Source of the DNA: Saccoglossus kowalevskii
Lineage: Eukaryota > Hemichordata > Enteropneusta > Harrimaniidae
Assembly (NCBI RefSeq): GCF_000003605.2
Contig: NW_003110475.1
Coordinates: forward strand, 12,442 to 65,836
DNA: 53,395 nucleotides
Direction of reading: 5' to 3'
The position numbers and the translations under genes were made by a program. This document shows, piece by piece, positions 47,791 to 53,395 of the stretch (positions are counted from its first letter, which is position 1; each line of letters starts with the position of its first letter). The notes below the pieces were generated by a model. The model made no database searches. It saw only the letters and a program-made list of their open reading frames with translations, and had not been told where the DNA came from.

Positions 47791-49687
47791 ATTTATTTGA
47801 TCAAAGGAGAACACCGACGAAGCACATTTGTTGTACAAATCATTTATTTTAGACTTTTATTGATTTGATTTTGTTATATGAGCTTTTAATTTGGAAATTG
47901 TTCGCTATTACTTCATGTGTGATGCATGGCGATGAACACAAAGCAAATTCAGAAATAAGAAAACTTCGAAATTGTTCATGTTGTGGTAGAGGCTTGCACA
48001 CTCTGTGACACTTCGGCCGGTACGACCCCCGCTACGTCCAGTATACGTCATAGAGAACAACCACCCATGTTACAAAATATCACACCAAGTTCAGTCCATC
48101 TCAACAAACTTGCAAAAATGTGAATAGCGAAGGTAATCAGTGTTTACGTAATATTTGCGCACGCAGGAATGACGTAAGTAAAAATTATGTATGAATGACG
48201 AAGATAATAGTTGTGTTCTAACTAACATTAGCTGTGTACGTAATAACAACGGTAAAAGTATCAGTTGTGTGTGTAAGATAACGATAGTAACAGTATATTA
48301 GTATGTAAAAGTGGAAAAATTTACCCGAACAAATTCAAATATGAGTTCAAATAAGTGTAATATTCACCAATTTAGATTTTGATCTAGGGAGCGTCGTCAG
48401 GTTTCAACTAGTTCGCAAATCAAAATCAAAAGTGTGAACGAGACGGTTTATTTACAGCATTGCACCACGTTTAGTACGGCAAATTACACTGAATGCAATT
48501 GAGGCGTTTTCTTGACATACTGTGACCATATAGTCTAGATTTACGAGTTCAAGTCAGCTCTCAGACATCATGATTAGGACAGGTGGTGAACGAGTCCCTC
48601 GATACCACAATTTCCAAAATACAGGTCCATCCTTTCTCTCCATGGTCCTTCAGTTCAACAGTCCTCCCATGGGTCTTCAATGACACTGAAACGATCGGCG
48701 CAACACCGTATATTATTGCAACTCCAGTAATTCAATACAAAGCATAGTAAACCAAAAATGCGTTTTATTTCACAAAAAATGAACATATTTTCCAATGTGT
48801 AACGTTGACATGACCACGTGATAAATTCATGCGTAACACATTCGACCTATCATTTGAAATACTCTGGACTGTATATCCTGGATCGATTAACGAATATTGA
48901 TGATACGGTTCGAGTAGGTCATTTGAAGAAAATTCGACATTTCGCCTCGGGTGGTCGCTATGTATTTTTTTCGAAAAATCGAGCGATCTCGCCTTTGCCG
49001 CGAGGCGTTGATGCATCACGAGTATAGAAACAATTATCTGACCATGACAGCAATTGATTGCGTACAGTTCACTAAATATTCCGACAAATACATGAGACTA
49101 CAGATGTTTTATCATTTTAAAAGACCTGTCTACAACTGAACACAAGTTTATTTTATACCAAGGGACATTGACCTCTTGCTAGTAGCCGTTATTATCAACT
49201 TTTCGCACCCGGCCTTTCTCCAACATCGTCATTGCCAAAATTAATTTAAGAAGAATATCCAATAAACGGTTGTTATTGGGTAAAGACAAAAAATATGGGC
49301 ACAGATTTGACCGACCGATATTGTATATATGTAAACTATTCGATGTAATACTAACTTTACTGTTATGTTAATTTATTATCACAGAGGGACTGTGACTACA
49401 CACTAGTGTGTTTGATTCTAAACTTTCTCCAAAATCGCCTTTCCTAAATTAGGCGCAATTGACGGCGGACTAACACACTGCTGGGATTTAACACTGCCGT
49501 TTAGGACTTCTGAGTTGTAGCCGAAAACGTTTCTGCAACGCACTGAACCTGGGTCAGTTCTTCCGAATAACTGAACACTTGGAAATAAAGGACCATCTAG
49601 CCCTGCGCAAAGTCGCAAGCATGATGCGACTCTGACGTACCGAAAATCATAAGTTAATTTCATTTCATACCTAAATATGAAGTCAGA

Positions 49688-50172
49688 GACCCGGGGGGTG
49701 ATACATAGCTGGGTGGGAAGGTGCCCCTGAGTGCTCAAAAGTGTGACCATTTTTATCCCTGGATAGTGGCAACATTTATACCCATATATATATATATATA
49801 TATATATATACCAAAGTACCATTTCTGTCATCACTGTTTATTCCAAATAAAACAGTTACCGTATTTGCTCTATTAGAAGAGCATCTCCGATAGAAGCACA
49901 TGTAAGCCAATTCACTGAGGAATGTGCGCCCACTTCTATTCCGTGTTAAATTTCCGTTTAAATATCGATTGCCTTTTTAAATTTCCGGGTTGATGTATAT
50001 ATGGGTTTGAAGCCGTGATCTGAGGTAGTGATATTCGCTCATATACGGACCCCAAGTATACCAAATCGGAAAAATATTACCGATATTTATACCTAAAATC
50101 CAAAAAAAAAAACGAGACCCAATTTAGGGGCACGTCCCCATTACGCAAGTTCTATGAACCCACCCCGCGGTC
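49688..50172. mobile_element. Candidate inverted-repeat element, about 485 bp
   Basis: The left arm, CGGGGGGTGATACATAGCTG through GGTGCCCCTGAGTG to CATTTATACCCATATA, resembles the reverse complement of the right arm, which reads CGGGGTGGGTTCATAG, GACGTGCCCCTAAATTGGG, GGTATAAATATCGG. Similarity is moderate with gaps. Between the arms are an AT run and an ACCGTATTTGCTCTATTAG segment. No transposase frame is visible. It could be one non-autonomous DNA transposon or two oppositely oriented copies of one repeat. Confidence 0.45.
49784..49810. repeat. (AT)n microsatellite
   Basis: A 27-base AT run, inside the inverted-repeat element. It produces a Tyr-Ile run in the minus-strand frame that crosses it. 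Confidence 0.95.
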
Positions 50173-50175
50173 AGA

Positions 50176-50974
50176 AAGTGTACATTTGTGTTGCGCAACA
50201 TAGCGTAACGTAAAGAGACGGTACCGACGCTCATAGATCGTCACATTTTGCCGTAAAATCGACTGACGCGTCAGAACAAACGGAAGCGACAATATTAATA
50301 CCCCGAAAAGGAACTTAACAATAACTGTTTTTCCGGAAGTAATATAGATGAAATTATAATATTAAAACAACGTGATCAAAATCTCATGGACATGGTATTG
50401 TCATCATGGATTCCCCAATGTACACGGCAAAATATCAACATTCGTGATTTTACAGCGGCAATGTCGACAAATCATAAAAAGAGACCATAATTATGAGATT
50501 TGCTGAAAAATATTAATTAAAAATCGGCGAAACAGAGTTTGGGGCTGTCATTATATCCGATAAGACGATTACAACAATTTATCCTCATGGGAACGAGGCT
50601 GGTTGTCCTCAATCCCCGTGTGTATGTTTGGACGGCAAGGTCGTGTTGGACCTTTCGTATAATTATTCTCGCACAAACTAGAGGAAAAGCAACGTTAGGA
50701 GTCGACCATTTGAAATTATGGGGCGGGGAGCTGGAAGAGTGTCACCAGTGCATTTTACCCGCAGTGTCATGTCTGTACATTTTTTTTCTTGAATGTAACA
50801 ATATTTGTCATTCTTTTAGTTTCTAGCTTGCGATTTGTTTTCAACAAATCTCCCAGTCACCGTCATGATTTCAAATGATCGGCCCCTTATATATTGAAGA
50901 AGGTTTGTGAGCTCAATTCCATTGCTTCGCGTACTGAAACGACTGGAGTAAACGAAGCATGACGTGAGTATCAC
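50176..50974. other. Unique sequence left of the 61-bp array
   Basis: No gene was recognised; the 95-codon frame at 50539-50826 has no known motif. CATGACGTGAG at 50959 followed by GACTGACAAATCATT looks like a decayed array unit at the border. Confidence 0.5.
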
Positions 50975-52219
50975 GTGACTGACAAATCATTGAACTTTTA
51001 TTCTGCGTTGCGTAACTTACGTTTTTAATTTGTACGACGTAGCCGTCAAACCAGTACACTTTTTATTTTGCGTTGCGTAACTAACGTTTTCAATATGTAC
51101 GACGTAACCGACAAACCAGTAAACTTTTTGCGTTGCGTACCTCACGTTTTTATTTAGTAGGACGTAACCGACAAACCATTAACCTTTTTTGCGTTGCGTA
51201 ACTTACGTTTTTAATTTGTACGACGTAACCGACAAACCAATAAACTTTTTATTTTGCGTTGCGTACCTTACGTTTTTATTTAGTAGGACGTAACCGACAA
51301 ACCATTAACCTTTTTTGCGTTGCGTAACTTACGTTTTTAATTTGTACGACGTAACCGGCAAACCAGTAAACTTTTTATTTTGCGTTGCGTAACTTGCGTT
51401 TTTATTTTGTACGACGTAACCGACAAACAGTAAACTTTTTATTTTGCGTTGCGAACTTTACGTTTTTATTTAGTAGGACGTAACCGACAAACCATTAACC
51501 TTTTTTGCGTTGCGTAACTTACGTTTTTAATTTGTACGACGTAACCGACAAACCATTAACCTTTTTTGCGTTGCGTAACTTACGTTTTTAATTTGTACAA
51601 CGTAACCGACAAACCATTAACCTTTTTTGTGTTGCGTAAATTACGTTTTTAATTTTTATGACGTAACCGACAAACCATTAACCATTTTTGTGTTGCGTAA
51701 CTTACGTTTTTAATTTGTACGACGTAACCGACAAACCATTAACCTTTTTTGTGTTGCGTAACTTACGTTTTTAATTTATATGACGTAACCGACAAACCAT
51801 TAACCTTTTTTGTGTTGCGTAACTTACGTTTTTAATTTGTACGACGTAACCGACAAACCATTAACCTTTTTTGTGTTGCGTAAATTACGTTTTTAATTTG
51901 TACGACGTAACCGACAAACCATTAACCTTTTTTGCGTTGCGTAACTTACGTTTTTAATTTGTACGACGTAACCGACAAACCATTAACCTTTTTTGTGTTG
52001 CGTAAATTATGTTTTTAATTTGTACGACGTAACCGACAAACCATTAACCTTTTTTGCGTTGCGTAACTTACGTTTTTAATTTGTATGACATAACCGACAA
52101 ACCATTAACCTTTTTTGTGTTGCGTAACTTACGTTTTTAATTTGTATGACGTAACCGACAAACCATTAACCTTTTTTGTGTTGCGTAACTTACATTTTTA
52201 ATTTGTACAACGTAACCGT
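50975..52219. repeat. 61-bp minisatellite (20 units)
   Basis: The core CGTAACC (or a variant) begins at 51038, 51103, 51163, 51224, 51289, 51350, 51415, 51479, 51540 and then every 61 bases to 52211. The unit is TTGCGTTGCGTAACTTACG, TTTTTAATTTGTACGACG, TAACCGACAAACCATTAACC plus a T run. Units 1-8 alternate between 60-61 bases and 64-65 bases (those with CTTTTTATTTTG), while units 9-20 are exactly 61 and nearly identical. GTTGCGTAAC, a full match to the C/EBP consensus RTTGCGYAAY, occurs in most units. No long frame runs through the array. Confidence 0.98.
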
Positions 52220-52544
52220 AGATTTCAGTATTTACAATATGGCAGACAAAGCAGTACATTTCCAGTTGGTGTGAGGTAAATGACATACAATCATATTTAT
52301 TAGTTTATGCGACTTAAAGCCCTACAGTCGTAGCGCAGTGCCTGTTCGAATTCTATGTAAACATACAATATATTTTACGCGCGTTGTATACGTGGGTCCC
52401 ATATAAAATACGACGTGGAGCAACGATTTTAGTGCTTTTACTAACAAACATATACTTTTTTTCAGTTTATACTCTATACTATAGAAGTTTGAGTTTTTTT
52501 AAGACGGTACAACACAGTGTTAAGCTATATAAATACACTTCATT
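52220..52544. other. Spacer between the two minisatellites
   Basis: Mostly unique AT-rich sequence. TAGCGCAGTGCC beside GTTCGAATTC at about 52330 looks tRNA-like, but the two boxes are far too close for a tRNA. No gene. Confidence 0.5.
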
Positions 52545-53395
52545 AGTATGTGTGACGTAACTGACAAACCATGGCGTAGCGGATGCATACTGATTAGCCA
52601 GTACACTTCCCAGTTTGACGTAACTAATAAGCTAGTGTAGTGAATCTGTATGACGTAATTGACAAACCAGTATACATTTTAGTTAGTATGACGTAACTGA
52701 AATATATAGTACACTGTTTGGTTTGGTTTGCATGATAGACAAAGATAACCCAGAACACATTTTAGTTTGCATGACGTAACTGACAACACAGTACTTGCTT
52801 TAGTTTACATGATGCAGCTGACAGCCTAGTATTTGCTTTTGTTTACATGACGCACGTAACTAACAACCCAGTGCTTGCTTTAGTTTACAAGATGCAATTG
52901 ACAACCAGTACTTGTTTTAGTTTACAAGATGTAATTGACAAACCAATTACATGTTTTAGTTTGCATGACGTAACTGGTAAAAACAAGTAATGTTTTAGTT
53001 TGTGTGGGGTAACTGACAAACCAATTACATGTTTTAGTTTGTATGACGTAACTGATAAACCAATTACATGTTTTAGTTTCTATGACGTAACTGACAAAAC
53101 AATTAATGTTTTAGTTTGTGTGATGTAACTGGCAAAACAAATAATGTTTTAGTTTGTATGACGTAGCTGACAAAACAAGTAATGTTCTAGTGTGTATGAC
53201 GTAACTGACAAACCAATTACATGTTTTAGTTTGTATGACGTAACTGACAAACCAAGTAATATTTTAGTTTGTATGACGTAACTGATAAAACAATTAATGT
53301 TTTAGTTTGCGTGACGTAACTGGCAAAACAAATAATGTTTTAGTTTGTATGACGTAACTGAAAAGACAATTACATGTTTTAGTTTGTATGACATA
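52545..53395. repeat. About 39-bp minisatellite (about 22 units, open to the right)
   Basis: The unit is TATGACGTAACTGACAAACC, AATTACATGTTTTAGTTTG, with a 37-base variant that reads AAAACAAxTAATGTTTTAG. Units on the left (52550-52860) are decayed and irregular. From about 52920 they become regular, and the array runs off the window. The core GACGTAACTGACAAACCA is shared with the neighbouring 61-bp units. ATGACGTAAC in most units fits a hybrid CRE-C/EBP half-site (RTGACGTAAY). Confidence 0.97.

Larger units (their letters stand above)
44284..49685. other. Gene-free stretch
   Basis: No gene was recognised. It contains a CTCF-like site (45187), the second copy of a dispersed repeat (46212-46285), a perfect CLEAR/E-box palindrome (46845), a perfect X-box (46898), an 18-base perfect palindrome (47773) and a loosely repetitive stretch at 48190-48310. 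Frames of 123 and 138 codons on the minus strand (46553-46924, 49418-49834) show no motif; the latter starts inside an AT microsatellite. Confidence 0.55.

Noticed and set aside
49418-49834. 138-codon minus-strand frame
   Set aside because: It begins inside an AT microsatellite (Tyr-Ile run) and crosses the arm of a repeat element; no recognised domain.
52328-52352. A-box-like TAGCGCAGTGCC next to GTTCGAATTC
   Set aside because: The two boxes are nearly adjacent, too close for a tRNA or Pol III promoter.

Overview
This is animal nuclear DNA, most likely from an invertebrate. It is AT-rich but CpG is not visibly depleted. Reading frames are short and broken, long microsatellites and minisatellites are present, and several short transposon-like elements can be read by eye. 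One 237-base run of N (16783-17019) marks an assembly gap. The species cannot be fixed from the sequence. The repeat types (TTAA-flanked inverted-repeat elements, a pogo-like element, a CR1/L2-like LINE tail) are common in marine invertebrates, but that is only a leaning.

No intact protein-coding gene, rRNA or tRNA can be supported. The window reads as intergenic or long-intron sequence. The clearest coding relic is the decayed C-terminal end of a LINE reverse-transcriptase polyprotein at 22269-22622. Two longer open frames (7104-7559 and 29233-29769) are unrecognised and may be chance. A short open frame just right of the gap, ending at a good splice-donor sequence (about 17020-17075), could be the edge of an exon lost in the gap.

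Layout: 1-100 is an (AT)n run. 101-22268 is mostly unique AT-rich sequence with a possible SINE (8520-8700) and the gap. 22269-24479 holds the LINE tail, a truncated copy of a TTAA-flanked MITE (miniature inverted-repeat transposable element) and a 68-bp tandem array. 24480-32401 is largely unique. 32402-32831 is a second TTAA-type MITE candidate with a subterminal hairpin. 37146-37565 is a pogo-like MITE candidate. From 38.4 kb on, tandem repeats dominate: a 25-bp minisatellite (1.1 kb), a 33-bp array next to inverted and duplicated copies of part of itself, a 131-bp AATA run, two full copies of the TTAA MITE, an inverted-repeat element at 49.7-50.2 kb, and a 2.4-kb tract of two related minisatellites (61-bp and about 39-bp units) running off the right edge.

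The most distinctive signals are the paired 61/39-bp arrays, which share a GACGTAAC core and, in the 61-bp unit, add a 22-bp block matching the C/EBP consensus; the fold-back structure at 40.3-40.9 kb; the three-copy MITE family carrying a forkhead-type site; and an apparent excess of palindromic transcription-factor motifs (RFX X-boxes, full CRE octamers, CACGTG). Motif expectations are my own rough estimates, and all functional readings are inference.
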